Origin: Actinomycetes bacterium
GTDB lineage: Bacteria; Actinomycetota; Aquicultoria; SURF-47; JAUUWJ01
NCBI GenBank assembly: GCA_030589175.1
Contig: JAUUWJ010000038.1
Coordinates: 1 to 6,642 of the forward strand
DNA length: 6,642 nt
Reading direction: 5' to 3'
How positions within the stretch are numbered: the stretch's first letter is position 1; every line of letters starts with the position of its first letter. Below are positions 1-6,129 of this stretch, in pieces. The position numbers and the translations under genes are program-made. A model generated the notes under the pieces. The model had not been told where the DNA came from, did not search any database, and was given only the letters and a program-made list of their open reading frames with translations.

Positions 1-870
1 TCAAACGTAGATTTTAACTTTGCCAGCAATCCCGAATTCTTAGCACAAGGAACGGCTGTTAAAGATTTTCTAGCGCCGGACAGAGTGGTTATCGGTAGCG
101 AAACCGAAGAAGGTGGCAAAGAACTTGAACAGCTTTATCAAAATATGAAAGCTCCGATTGTTAAGACTGATGTAGAGAGCGCTATTATGATTAAATACGC
201 TGCAAATACGTTTCTGGCGACGAAAGTTTCATTTATTAATTCCATAGCCAGGCTATGCGAAAAAGTGGGGGCTAATGTAAATGATGTTGCAAAAGGTATG
301 GGGATGGACAAAAGGATAGGAACACGTTTCCTAAAAGCAGGCATAGGATACGGCGGCAGTTGTTTTACGAAAGACACTAAAGCATTAATAAAAACGGCAT
401 CAAAAAACGGCTTAAGTTTGGACATTTTAAAAGAAGTTAATAAGACTAACGAAGAACAGCGGAAACTGGTAATAGAAAAACTAAGAAGACATTTAGGTGA
501 TTTGACGGATAAACAAATATCAATGTTCGGCCTGGCCTTTAAGCCGGGAACGGATGATTTAAGAGATGCTCCGTCACTTTTTTTAATTGAGGATTTAAAT
601 AAAAAGGTAAAAAGCTTAACCGCTTTCGATCCGGTTATAAAAGAGTTGAATGGTTTTGACGGAAAGGTGTCTGTTAAGAAAGGTGCATACGAAGCGGTAG
701 AAGGAGCAGATGCGCTTGTGTTTGTAACTGAACACCCGGAGTTTAATGATCTCGATTTTGAAAGAATAAAAAGTTTGGTTAAAGGTAACGTAATAATTGA
801 CGGCCGGAATTTCTTAGATGCCGAGAAGTTAAGAAGCCAGGGTTTCATTTATGAAGGAATCGGTGTTTGA
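1..870 (+). CDS. ugd: UDP-glucose 6-dehydrogenase, C-terminal part (5' end outside window)
   Basis: This enzyme oxidises UDP-glucose to UDP-glucuronate with two NAD+ in the cytoplasm, feeding surface polysaccharide synthesis. The frame is open from base 1, and the first residues (SNPEFLAQGTAVKDFL) are the conserved end of the N-terminal NAD domain. The gene therefore continues upstream; an internal GTG at 85 is not its start. The family's active-site Lys lies in IKYAANTF (codon 193-195) and the catalytic Cys in GYGGSCFTKD (TGT at 361-363). The C-terminal UDP-binding domain follows, with FGLAFKPGTDDLRDAP, the FDPV motif, ADALVFVTEHPEF and the closing VIIDGRN. The visible 289 residues would be roughly two thirds of a usual 430-450 residue enzyme. 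The stop overlaps the next gene, so the two are probably co-transcribed. A GDP-mannose or UDP-ManNAc dehydrogenase is a less likely relative; the Cys-motif context favours Ugd. Confidence 0.95.
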   Translation, partial: SNVDFNFASNPEFLAQGTAVKDFLAPDRVVIGSETEEGGKELEQLYQNMKAPIVKTDVESAIMIKYAANTFLATKVSFINSIARLCEKVGANVNDVAKGMGMDKRIGTRFLKAGIGYGGSCFTKDTKALIKTASKNGLSLDILKEVNKTNEEQRKLVIEKLRRHLGDLTDKQISMFGLAFKPGTDDLRDAPSLFLIEDLNKKVKSLTAFDPVIKELNGFDGKVSVKKGAYEAVEGADALVFVTEHPEFNDLDFERIKSLVKGNVIIDGRNFLDAEKLRSQGFIYEGIGV

Positions 871-1466
871 TGGAAGTTAGCTCGAATTACGAAAAATATA
901 CGAATAAAAATCCTTTGATTACCAGGATAAATCTAAGTTTTTTGGATTCGATAAGCACTCTGGTTCAAAAAAATAGCCCTAAGAAAATACTCGACGCAGG
1001 CTGTGGAGAGGGATTTGTCCTTGAGCACTTAAGAAAGGATGTTAATGCTGATTTCATCGGTTTGGATATTGAGTCGAAAGCTTTAGATGTAGCACGATCG
1101 AAAAATCCTCAGATCGATTTCAAACATGCAAGTGTTTATGAACAGCCTTTTGAAGATAATTCTTTTGACCTTGTTATACTTTCTGAAGTATTAGAGCACT
1201 TGGAAGAGCCTGATAAAGCTCTTAGCGAAGTCAGCCGGGTTACAAAGCGCTATGCCTTGATAAGTGTTCCGCAAGAGCCGATTTGGAGAGTTGGCAATCT
1301 TGCTCGCTTGAAATATATGCGGTCTTTTGGCAATACTCCTGGTCATATAAATCACTGGACACGGCGGGCCTTTGTCGGCCTAATATCAAATTATTTTGAC
1401 GTAAGAGAAATCAAGTCACCAATCCCCTGGACGATTGCCCTTTGCCAGTTAAAAGAAGTAAATTGA
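870..1466 (+). CDS. class I SAM-dependent methyltransferase
   Basis: A 198-residue protein with a single Rossmann-type methyltransferase domain. Motif I, LDAGCGEG, is at residues 41-48 for S-adenosylmethionine binding. The acidic end of strand 2 is GLDIE (Asp66). FDLVILSEVLEHLEEP, near residue 100, is the post-II region typical of the Methyltransf_11/25 families. A C-terminal GHINHWT segment is common in glycan- and lipid-locus members. The substrate cannot be read from the sequence; from context a sugar, a glycan or a lipid carrier is likely. The ATG at 870 overlaps the upstream TGA (TGATG), implying translational coupling. A TTG at 867 is an alternative start: it sits 8 bases after AAGGA (854-858), whereas the ATG sits 11 bases after it, so the first residue is uncertain by one codon. 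The gene ends before a 159-base spacer, so it may close the upstream operon segment. Confidence 0.88.
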   Translation: MEVSSNYEKYTNKNPLITRINLSFLDSISTLVQKNSPKKILDAGCGEGFVLEHLRKDVNADFIGLDIESKALDVARSKNPQIDFKHASVYEQPFEDNSFDLVILSEVLEHLEEPDKALSEVSRVTKRYALISVPQEPIWRVGNLARLKYMRSFGNTPGHINHWTRRAFVGLISNYFDVREIKSPIPWTIALCQLKEVN

Positions 1467-1473
1467 TTTAATC

Positions 1474-1508
1474 GTTATTGGTTATTAGTTATTGGTTATT
1501 AGTTATTC
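1474..1508 (+). repeat. heptamer tandem array A, (GTTATTR)5
   Basis: Five head-to-tail 7-base units fill exactly 35 bases: GTTATTG, GTTATTA, GTTATTG, GTTATTA, GTTATTC. The seventh base alternates G/A, which gives a 14-base super-period. The array begins 8 bases after the methyltransferase stop. Heptanucleotide tandem repeats of this general kind are known as STRR sequences in filamentous cyanobacteria; any relationship here is only by analogy. Confidence 0.93.
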
Positions 1509-1585
1509 GAAAGAACATAAGACATATATGTAATGCGAGTATTGATATACTATTTACCACCCCTCCAGTCACTTGATTCACAAAA

Positions 1586-1620
1586 CGAAGCTCGAAATTC
1601 GAACAACGAACAACGAACAA
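1586..1620 (+). repeat. heptamer tandem array B, CGAACAA type
   Basis: Five 7-base units in 35 bases: CGAAGCT, CGAAATT, then three perfect CGAACAA copies at 1600-1620. The first two units share only the CGAA start. The array ends 5 bases before the preferred ATG (1626) of the membrane-protein gene, so it lies where a ribosome binding site would be expected. Its unit differs from array A, although the complementary strand reads as rotations of TTCGTTG, which also appears at 2568-2574. Confidence 0.9.
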
Positions 1621-1621
1621 T

Positions 1622-1627
1622 TATAAT
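1622..1627 (+). promoter_or_regulatory. candidate -10 box (TATAAT) at the start of the membrane-protein gene
   Basis: A perfect sigma70-type -10 hexamer directly follows array B. No convincing -35 is present; the bases about 17 upstream lie within the repeat and read TCGAAC. If used, transcription would start near 1634-1635, on or beside the in-frame ATG at 1635, giving a leaderless mRNA. It overlaps the ATG at 1626, so it may equally be chance in A+T-rich DNA. Confidence 0.25.
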
Positions 1628-2549
1628 GGAGAACATGCAAAAGAAGACACTTAATATCCTAAAATCAATTCTTCAAGCTCTTTTTGTAATAGTGATTTTT
1701 ATCTTTCTTGGGCGAACACTTGTAACCAATTGGAATCGCCTTGATTTTAGCTTGAGTGAGATTAATTACTTATATGTTTTTCTTTCACTTACTTTCTTTG
1801 CTATAGCTTGGATAACTGCTGCAATTTCTTGGGGTTATATCACTGAAAAATTAAAAAAACCATTAGGCTACAAACAAGCAATAAAAATATGGGTCCTATC
1901 CCAATCTGCCCGCTACATACCCGGATCAGTCTGGCAGGTTTTTGGCCGGGTGTATATGGGCGAAAAAAAAGGATTGGGCAAAGGGGAAACGCTGGCAAGT
2001 GTAGCCATTGAAACGTCTAACTTAATAATTTCTTCCGTATTGGTTTTTTTGATTAGTATTCCGTTTTGGACAAAAACAAGTGGCATTGTTAGGTATTATC
2101 CTTATTTGGGGGCTTCACTTTTAGTCTTTGGCTTTTTACATCCGCGCCTTTTTAATGGTGTAACTAATTTTTTTATACATCGCTTGGATAGAAAAGAGAA
2201 AAATGCTTTTTATAATTTTGGCGAAATTATCAAAATGCTTTTACCCTATGTAGCCGTATGGGTGATATTCGGCTTAGGCTTTTATTTTTTGATCGTGTCT
2301 TTTAAAGGGGTATATGCTGTAAACTTGGCAGTTGCAACCGGTATTTTTGCTCTTTCTTGGGTGATAGGATTTCTTTTTGTTATTGCTCCAGGCGGTTTAG
2401 GGGCAAGAGAAATTGCATTGGTATATTTCTTAGCGTTTTATGTTAACAACCCACAAGCTGTTTTGCTGGCGATTTTTAGCAGAGTGCTTATGATGGTAGC
2501 CGAGCTAATTGTTATATTGATGGCGCTTTCTTTTAGAGTACAAAAATAA
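1626..2549 (+). CDS. lysylphosphatidylglycerol-synthase-TM / flippase-like integral membrane protein
   Basis: A polytopic inner-membrane protein of 307 residues in the LPG_synthase_TM family (PF03706/COG0392, YbhN/AglD-like). Members are proposed to move or modify lipids and often sit beside glycosyltransferases. Hydrophobic segments can be seen at roughly residues 15-34, 48-70, 127-143, 155-172, 200-222, 230-255 and 270-300. Family signatures are SARYIPGSVWQVFGR (near 94-108), a conserved Glu in the following helix (VAIETSN) and APGGLGAREI near residue 255. No soluble aminoacyl-transferase domain is attached, so it is not a full MprF. The frame is open back to an ATG at 1533, but 1533-1625 encodes repeat array B and low-complexity sequence, so the start is placed at 1626; ATG 1635 is the alternative. 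Neither has a well-spaced Shine-Dalgarno. The neighbouring polyprenyl-phosphate-type GT2 suggests glycolipid translocation; this is inference. Confidence 0.85.
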   Translation: MENMQKKTLNILKSILQALFVIVIFIFLGRTLVTNWNRLDFSLSEINYLYVFLSLTFFAIAWITAAISWGYITEKLKKPLGYKQAIKIWVLSQSARYIPGSVWQVFGRVYMGEKKGLGKGETLASVAIETSNLIISSVLVFLISIPFWTKTSGIVRYYPYLGASLLVFGFLHPRLFNGVTNFFIHRLDRKEKNAFYNFGEIIKMLLPYVAVWVIFGLGFYFLIVSFKGVYAVNLAVATGIFALSWVIGFLFVIAPGGLGAREIALVYFLAFYVNNPQAVLLAIFSRVLMMVAELIVILMALSFRVQK

Positions 2550-2555
2550 TAGTAT

Positions 2556-2561
2556 TATAAT
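2556..2561 (+). promoter_or_regulatory. candidate promoter upstream of the DPM1-like GT gene
   Basis: A perfect TATAAT lies 6 bases after the membrane-protein stop. TTTAGA at 2532-2537, inside the end of that gene, matches TTGACA at four of six bases with an 18-base spacing. A start near 2568 would put heptamer array C at the very beginning of the leader, with about 80 bases before the TTG start. An 11-base stretch (ATTATAATGGA) is shared with the candidate at 1622. Confidence 0.35.
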
Positions 2562-2570
2562 GGAAATTTC

Positions 2571-2605
2571 GTTGTTGGTTATTGGTTATTAGTGAGTAGT
2601 GGGTA
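2571..2605 (+). repeat. heptamer tandem array C, GTTATTR type, degenerate
   Basis: Five 7-base units in 35 bases: GTTGTTG, GTTATTG, GTTATTA, GTGAGTA, GTGGGTA. The middle units are identical to those of array A, and a 15-base run (GTTATTGGTTATTAG, 2578-2592) also occurs twice in array A. The 3' units have drifted but keep the G-T start and the 7-base spacing. The sequence just before it, TTCGTTG at 2568-2574, is the complement of a rotation of the array B unit. Confidence 0.85.
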
Positions 2606-2635
2606 AATTAGAGTAATAAAACACAGTTCAAAGAT

Positions 2636-2641
2636 GAGGTG
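2636..2641 (+). promoter_or_regulatory. Shine-Dalgarno GAGGTG deciding a TTG start
   Basis: GAGGTG lies 9 bases upstream of TTG 2651. It is the best ribosome binding site for a gene that has no early ATG, and it fixes the start of the DPM1-like glycosyltransferase at a non-ATG codon. Confidence 0.7.
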
Positions 2642-2650
2642 CAAAAATAA

Positions 2651-3592
2651 TTGAAATTAATAGTACAGATACCTTGTTACAATGAAGAGGAAACTCTGCC
2701 TCTCGTAATAAAAGATATCCCTAAAATAATAGAAGGTATTGATGAAATCGAGACTTTAGTTATTGATGATGGAAGCACCGACGGTACGGTAGAGGTAGCA
2801 AAGAAGCTGGGAGTAGACCACATTGTCAGTCATGTTGGAAACAAGGGATTGGCAACTGCTTTTGCTACCGGTATAGGCGAGTGCTTGAAACTGAGAGCGG
2901 ATATTATTGTAAATACCGACGGAGACAATCAATATCCCCAAAAAGATATCCCAAAGCTAATAAAACCTATTCTTGAAAAAAAAGCCGATATTGTAGTAAG
3001 TGACAGGCAGACGAGCAAAATTATTCATTTTGGCTGGCTAAAGAAAAGGCTGCAAAGCTTAGGAAGCAGGGTGGTCAGAATGGCTTCAGGCACCTCAATA
3101 CCGGACGCTCCTTCGGGCTTTCGAGCTTATTCGAGAGATGCAGTACTCCATTTAAACGTTATTACATACTTTAGTTATGTGACTGAAACTATAATCCAAG
3201 CAGGGAAAAGAAGAATAACTATTACCCATGTACCGGTAGAAACTAATCCGAAAACAAGAGAATCGCGTTTATTTAAGAGCATGTGGCAGCATGTTTTCGA
3301 GTCAAGCAAAAGCATAATTCGAATTTATTCCATGTATGAGTCAATAAGAATATTTTTTGGTATAGGTTTGTTATTATTCTTGGTCGGCCTAGGAGGAATA
3401 GGTCGCTGGCTCTGGTTTTTCTTAACTGAAGCAAAATCTACCGGCCATGTTCAATCGCTTATCATTTCAGCTGTTTTAGTTATCGTCGGCTTTCAAATAG
3501 GCTTGATCGGGTTACTCGCTGACCTGGTAGCCATCAACCGCAAGCTAATAGAAGATGCGCTATACCGCTTGAAGAAAATCCAGCATAAGTGA
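2651..3592 (+). CDS. GT2 glycosyltransferase, polyprenyl-phosphate hexose synthase-like (DPM1/GtrB type), with C-terminal TM anchor
   Basis: A 313-residue family 2 glycosyltransferase that probably moves a hexose from a nucleotide sugar onto a polyprenyl phosphate at the inner face of the membrane. IPCYNEEETLP (7-17) opens the GT-A fold, followed by VIDDGSTDGT (37-46, nucleotide-contacting Asp39/40), GNKGLATAFATG (63-74) and the metal-binding DGD at 90-92 within NTDGDNQYP. SGFRAYSRDA and the downstream basic VETNPKTRESR are typical of the DPM1/GtrB branch. Two hydrophobic helices at about residues 235-256 and 268-292 anchor the C-terminus. The start is TTG at 2651, supported by GAGGTG at 2636-2641 with 9-base spacing; the next in-frame Met is far inside the domain. 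A bactoprenyl glucosyl- or undecaprenyl-P-sugar transferase is the best guess; the sugar cannot be assigned. Confidence 0.9.
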   Translation: MKLIVQIPCYNEEETLPLVIKDIPKIIEGIDEIETLVIDDGSTDGTVEVAKKLGVDHIVSHVGNKGLATAFATGIGECLKLRADIIVNTDGDNQYPQKDIPKLIKPILEKKADIVVSDRQTSKIIHFGWLKKRLQSLGSRVVRMASGTSIPDAPSGFRAYSRDAVLHLNVITYFSYVTETIIQAGKRRITITHVPVETNPKTRESRLFKSMWQHVFESSKSIIRIYSMYESIRIFFGIGLLLFLVGLGGIGRWLWFFLTEAKSTGHVQSLIISAVLVIVGFQIGLIGLLADLVAINRKLIEDALYRLKKIQHK

Positions 3593-3604
3593 TGTTGATG
3601 GTAT

Positions 3605-4615
3605 ATGAGTAAGGAACTTGTATCAGTCATTATTCTTAACTGGAACGGTAAACATTTGTTGGATGACTGCCTTCAATCCGTATTAAAACAAACTTATGAA
3701 AATGTTGAAGTAATCATTGTAGATAATGGCTCAACGGACGATTCAGTTAAATACATTAACGAGAACTACGGTCAAATAGAGCTTATTTTAAATGATGAAA
3801 ACCTGGGTTTTGCCAAGGGCATAAACATCGGCATAAAAAGAGCTAAAGGCAATTATCTTATACCTTTAAACACTGACATCAAGCTAGATAAGGATTTTAT
3901 TAAACAAATGATAGAAGCGTCTAACGAACCGGACGTTGGTATGGTTAGCGGAAAGCTGATAAAAGCCGATTCACTTGGAGGGGACTTAATAGATTCTACA
4001 GGTCATGTTGTATACAAAAATAGATTATGCGGAAATCTAGGTAGAGGGGTTCATGAAAGCCAGTTTAAGAAAGAAGAGTATGTATTTGGTGCTTGCGGTG
4101 CAGCTCCTCTTTATAAACGAGAAATGCTTGAAGATATAGCAGTTAATGGAGAATATTATGATGAAAACTTCTTCAGCTTTTTGGAGGATATAGACTTAGA
4201 CTGGAGGGCCCAATTAAGGGGTTGGAAATGTAAATTTGCTCCGAGTGCAATTGCTTTTCATTGGCGAGGCGGGACTGCTGTAAGAAGAACAACCATCGTT
4301 GAAAAGCATAATTATAAAAACAGGTATTTGATGATCTTGAAGAATGATTCTTTTTTATATTTTTTAAAGAATTTACCTCAAATAGTATTTACGGACATAA
4401 TTAAGAGCTCTGCGTTGTTATTTAGAGCACCTACGGCTCTTACGGGCTGGTTTAGCGTCATAAAATATCTTCCCGGCACTCTAAGGAAAAGAAGCCATAT
4501 TCAAAAGAGGCGAAAAGTTAGCGGCAAAGAAATCGAGAAACTTTTTAAGAAGTTCGATTACAAGAATTGGTTCAAGGCACATATCACTGAAGATGTGTAT
4601 AACATACGGAATTAG
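3605..4615 (+). CDS. GT2 glycosyltransferase, rhamnosyltransferase-like (WbbL/COG1216 type)
   Basis: A 336-residue cytoplasmic or membrane-associated glycosyltransferase that probably adds one sugar to a lipid-linked glycan. GT-A features run in order: VSVIILNWNGKHLLDDCL (6-23), VDNGSTDDS (39-47), ENLGFAKGIN (65-74), the metal-binding NTD at 89-91 in place of DxD, and EDIDLDWR at 194-201, whose Glu-Asp supplies the catalytic base in this family. FHWRGGT follows. The C-terminal tail of about 120 residues is basic, with a moderately hydrophobic stretch near 245-275 that may sit on the membrane. The start ATG lies 12 bases after the previous stop with only a weak purine stretch, so translation is probably coupled to the upstream gene. 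The stop TAG directly abuts the next ATG. Sugar specificity is not readable; rhamnose is only the commonest assignment for the family. Confidence 0.9.
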   Translation: MSKELVSVIILNWNGKHLLDDCLQSVLKQTYENVEVIIVDNGSTDDSVKYINENYGQIELILNDENLGFAKGINIGIKRAKGNYLIPLNTDIKLDKDFIKQMIEASNEPDVGMVSGKLIKADSLGGDLIDSTGHVVYKNRLCGNLGRGVHESQFKKEEYVFGACGAAPLYKREMLEDIAVNGEYYDENFFSFLEDIDLDWRAQLRGWKCKFAPSAIAFHWRGGTAVRRTTIVEKHNYKNRYLMILKNDSFLYFLKNLPQIVFTDIIKSSALLFRAPTALTGWFSVIKYLPGTLRKRSHIQKRRKVSGKEIEKLFKKFDYKNWFKAHITEDVYNIRN

Positions 4616-5476
4616 ATGGATATTAACGTTGGAATTGTAAACTACAACACAAAAGAATTGCTAGCTGACTGCCTTGAATCTATTGCTAAGCAAGATAAAT
4701 CTCTCTTGGCAAAAACAATTATTACTGACAATGGTTCAAGTGACGGAAGCGTAGAATATATACGGGATAAGTATCCCATGGTGACTGTCATTGCCAGCAA
4801 AGAAAATCTAGGTTTTGCCAAAGCGGTAAACAAAATACTTAAGAAGGCTAAGGGGAAGCATGTTTTACTCCTTAATTCAGATACGATTCTTCACAGCAAA
4901 AGTATCGAAAGCATGGTCGATTTTTTAGAGCGCTGTCCTCAGGCAGGAGCAGTCGGACCTATGCTGCTTAATCCTGATGGAAGCTTGTACCCGACAGGCC
5001 GAAGTTTTCCTACTTTTTTGGATGCTACAATGCATGCTTTTTTGGGAACGATAGCGCCAAGAAATCGCTTTACCAGACGATACAAAAAACTCGACTGGGA
5101 TAGAAAAAACAAGAAGGAAGTTGACTGGATTAGCGGAGCGGCAATTTGTCTTAGAAGAGAAGCTGTAAAAGAAGTGGGTTTTTTTGACGAGCAATATTTC
5201 ATGTATGTGGAAGATATGGATTTGTGCTACCGGTTGTGGGAAAATGGCTGGAAAGTTTTCTTAATACCTGAAGCAAAAGTAACTCATTATGTTGGCAAAA
5301 GCAGTGATCAAGAACGTATCAAGATGATTAAGGAGTTTCAAAGGAGCATGTATAAATTTTTTCTTAAACAGAATGAAGGCAATTGGAAAAAGGTTTTGGC
5401 ACCTTTAGTAAAACTGGGACTGCTAACACGTTCTGCTTTATTGACAACATCAGCTAAGTTTAGAGGGGGTAGGTAA
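4616..5476 (+). CDS. GT2 glycosyltransferase, rhamnosyltransferase-like, second of a tandem pair
   Basis: A 286-residue enzyme of the same GT2/COG1216 group as its upstream neighbour. It shows VGIVNYNTKELLADCLES (5-22), TDNGSSDGS (37-45), KENLGFAKAVN (62-72), NSD at 87-89 for metal and nucleotide binding, the family-typical GPMLLNPDGSLYPTGRSFP region (114-132), WISGAAICLRREA (171-183) and YVEDMDLCYR at 197-206 carrying the catalytic Glu-Asp (199-200). It lacks the long hydrophobic tail of its neighbour and ends in a basic helix. Its ATG begins on the base after the upstream TAG, and its own TAA overlaps the next ATG (TAATG), so three genes are coupled without a gap. The two neighbours share motif spacing but differ widely elsewhere, so they are paralogues that probably add different sugars or linkages. 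Confidence 0.9.
   Translation: MDINVGIVNYNTKELLADCLESIAKQDKSLLAKTIITDNGSSDGSVEYIRDKYPMVTVIASKENLGFAKAVNKILKKAKGKHVLLLNSDTILHSKSIESMVDFLERCPQAGAVGPMLLNPDGSLYPTGRSFPTFLDATMHAFLGTIAPRNRFTRRYKKLDWDRKNKKEVDWISGAAICLRREAVKEVGFFDEQYFMYVEDMDLCYRLWENGWKVFLIPEAKVTHYVGKSSDQERIKMIKEFQRSMYKFFLKQNEGNWKKVLAPLVKLGLLTRSALLTTSAKFRGGR
5463..5469 (+). promoter_or_regulatory. Shine-Dalgarno for the cupin GPI inside the upstream gene
   Basis: GAGGGGG lies 6 bases before ATG 5476, entirely within the last codons of the GT2 gene. It is the most purine-rich start signal in the window and suggests strong independent initiation despite the TAATG overlap. Confidence 0.6.
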
Positions 5477-6045
5477 TGTTAGAACCTTTTGTTAGTTCAA
5501 TTGATTTTTCAAGCGGCAAATTAAGAGATTACGATAACAAACTTGATCGTAAGCTAAGTAGTATGTTGGGTATGTTTGCCGATAAAGATATTTTTGACCA
5601 AATGCTAGCTAAGGAAGACAGTATGGTTTATGAAGTTTTCGAAAAAGAAGTTCCTGAACAAAGTGGACAATTAGCGCATGCCGTAACCGTTATTCATCCC
5701 GGTAAAGTGGGCAATGAATACTTTATGACAAAGGGCCACTTTCACGTAAAAGAAAACAATGCGGAAATTTATCTTGGCATAAAAGGCAATGGCGGGATTA
5801 TTATGCAAAACAAGGAAGGCCAAAGCTCATATTATCCGATAGAACCCGGTACTGTTGCTTATGTTGCTCCTTATTGGGCTCATAGAACTGTTAATACTGG
5901 AAATGTTGCGTTTTCTTTTTTAGCCATTTATCCTGCTGATGCGGGACATGATTACGGCAGTATAGAGCAGATAGGCTTTCCCAAGCTTGTTGTAGAGCAA
6001 AACTCTCACCCCGAACTAGTTGACAACCCAAAGTTTACTAGATGA
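5476..6045 (+). CDS. pgiA: glucose-6-phosphate isomerase, cupin (archaeal) type
   Basis: This enzyme interconverts glucose-6-phosphate and fructose-6-phosphate using a metal-bound single-domain cupin, the GPI family (PF06560) first characterised in Pyrococcus, Thermococcus and Archaeoglobus. It is unrelated in fold to ordinary bacterial Pgi. The 189-residue length is the family's usual length. The cupin motif TKGHFHVKENNAEIY (85-99) supplies metal ligands His88, His90 and Glu97, and PYWAHRTVN gives His136; these positions coincide with the numbering known for the Pyrococcus furiosus enzyme. HPGKVGNEYFMTKGH and YPIEPGTVAYVAP are further family signatures. The start ATG overlaps the glycosyltransferase stop and has a strong ribosome binding site. 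In this locus it would connect central hexose phosphates to nucleotide-sugar supply. Cupin GPIs are known in some bacteria, so the gene suggests old lateral transfer rather than an archaeal host. No missing residue was seen. Confidence 0.95.
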   Translation: MLEPFVSSIDFSSGKLRDYDNKLDRKLSSMLGMFADKDIFDQMLAKEDSMVYEVFEKEVPEQSGQLAHAVTVIHPGKVGNEYFMTKGHFHVKENNAEIYLGIKGNGGIIMQNKEGQSSYYPIEPGTVAYVAPYWAHRTVNTGNVAFSFLAIYPADAGHDYGSIEQIGFPKLVVEQNSHPELVDNPKFTR

Positions 6046-6077
6046 AAACGCGTATAAAAAAAAGCGAAAAGTATTCA

Positions 6078-6083
6078 TATAAT
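6078..6083 (+). promoter_or_regulatory. candidate -10 box upstream of the phosphorylase gene
   Basis: A perfect TATAAT lies in the 84-base spacer, 8 bases before heptamer array D. The -35 position falls in an A-run at 6055-6060, with no TTGACA likeness. If real, transcription would start near 6090, so the array would again be the first part of the leader. Confidence 0.3.
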
Positions 6084-6091
6084 CAAACATT

Positions 6092-6126
6092 CGAGACCCT
6101 AGACCCGAGACCCGGAACCCTCTAAA
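6092..6126 (+). repeat. heptamer tandem array D, CGAGACC type
   Basis: Five 7-base units in 35 bases: CGAGACC, CTAGACC, CGAGACC, CGGAACC, and a degraded CTCTAAA. It ends 3 bases before the phosphorylase ATG and replaces any visible Shine-Dalgarno. Its unit is G+C-richer than those of arrays A-C and unrelated in sequence, but the 7-base period and total span are the same. Confidence 0.82.
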
Positions 6127-6129
6127 TCC

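Noticed and set aside
138..848. Long minus-strand open frame opposite ugd
   Set aside because: It lies entirely opposite a confidently identified gene and has no recognisable domain. The same reasoning removes the shorter minus frames at 2756-2941, 4642-4833, 4925-5194 and 4939-5202.
85..870. A complete gene starting at the GTG at 85
   Set aside because: The frame is open from base 1, and the codons before 85 encode the conserved Ugd segment, so the gene is truncated by the window rather than starting here.
1474..1620. CRISPR array
   Set aside because: The repeats are 7 bases with no spacers and no cas genes; they are simple tandem repeats.
1533..1625. A 31-residue N-terminal extension of the membrane protein
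   Set aside because: These codons translate the heptamer array and low-complexity spacer, and nothing in them resembles the protein family. The first family-like residues follow ATG 1626/1635.
6046..6075. Rho-independent terminator after the cupin GPI
   Set aside because: There is an A-rich run but no G+C stem followed by a T-run on the + strand. No convincing terminator was found in any spacer.
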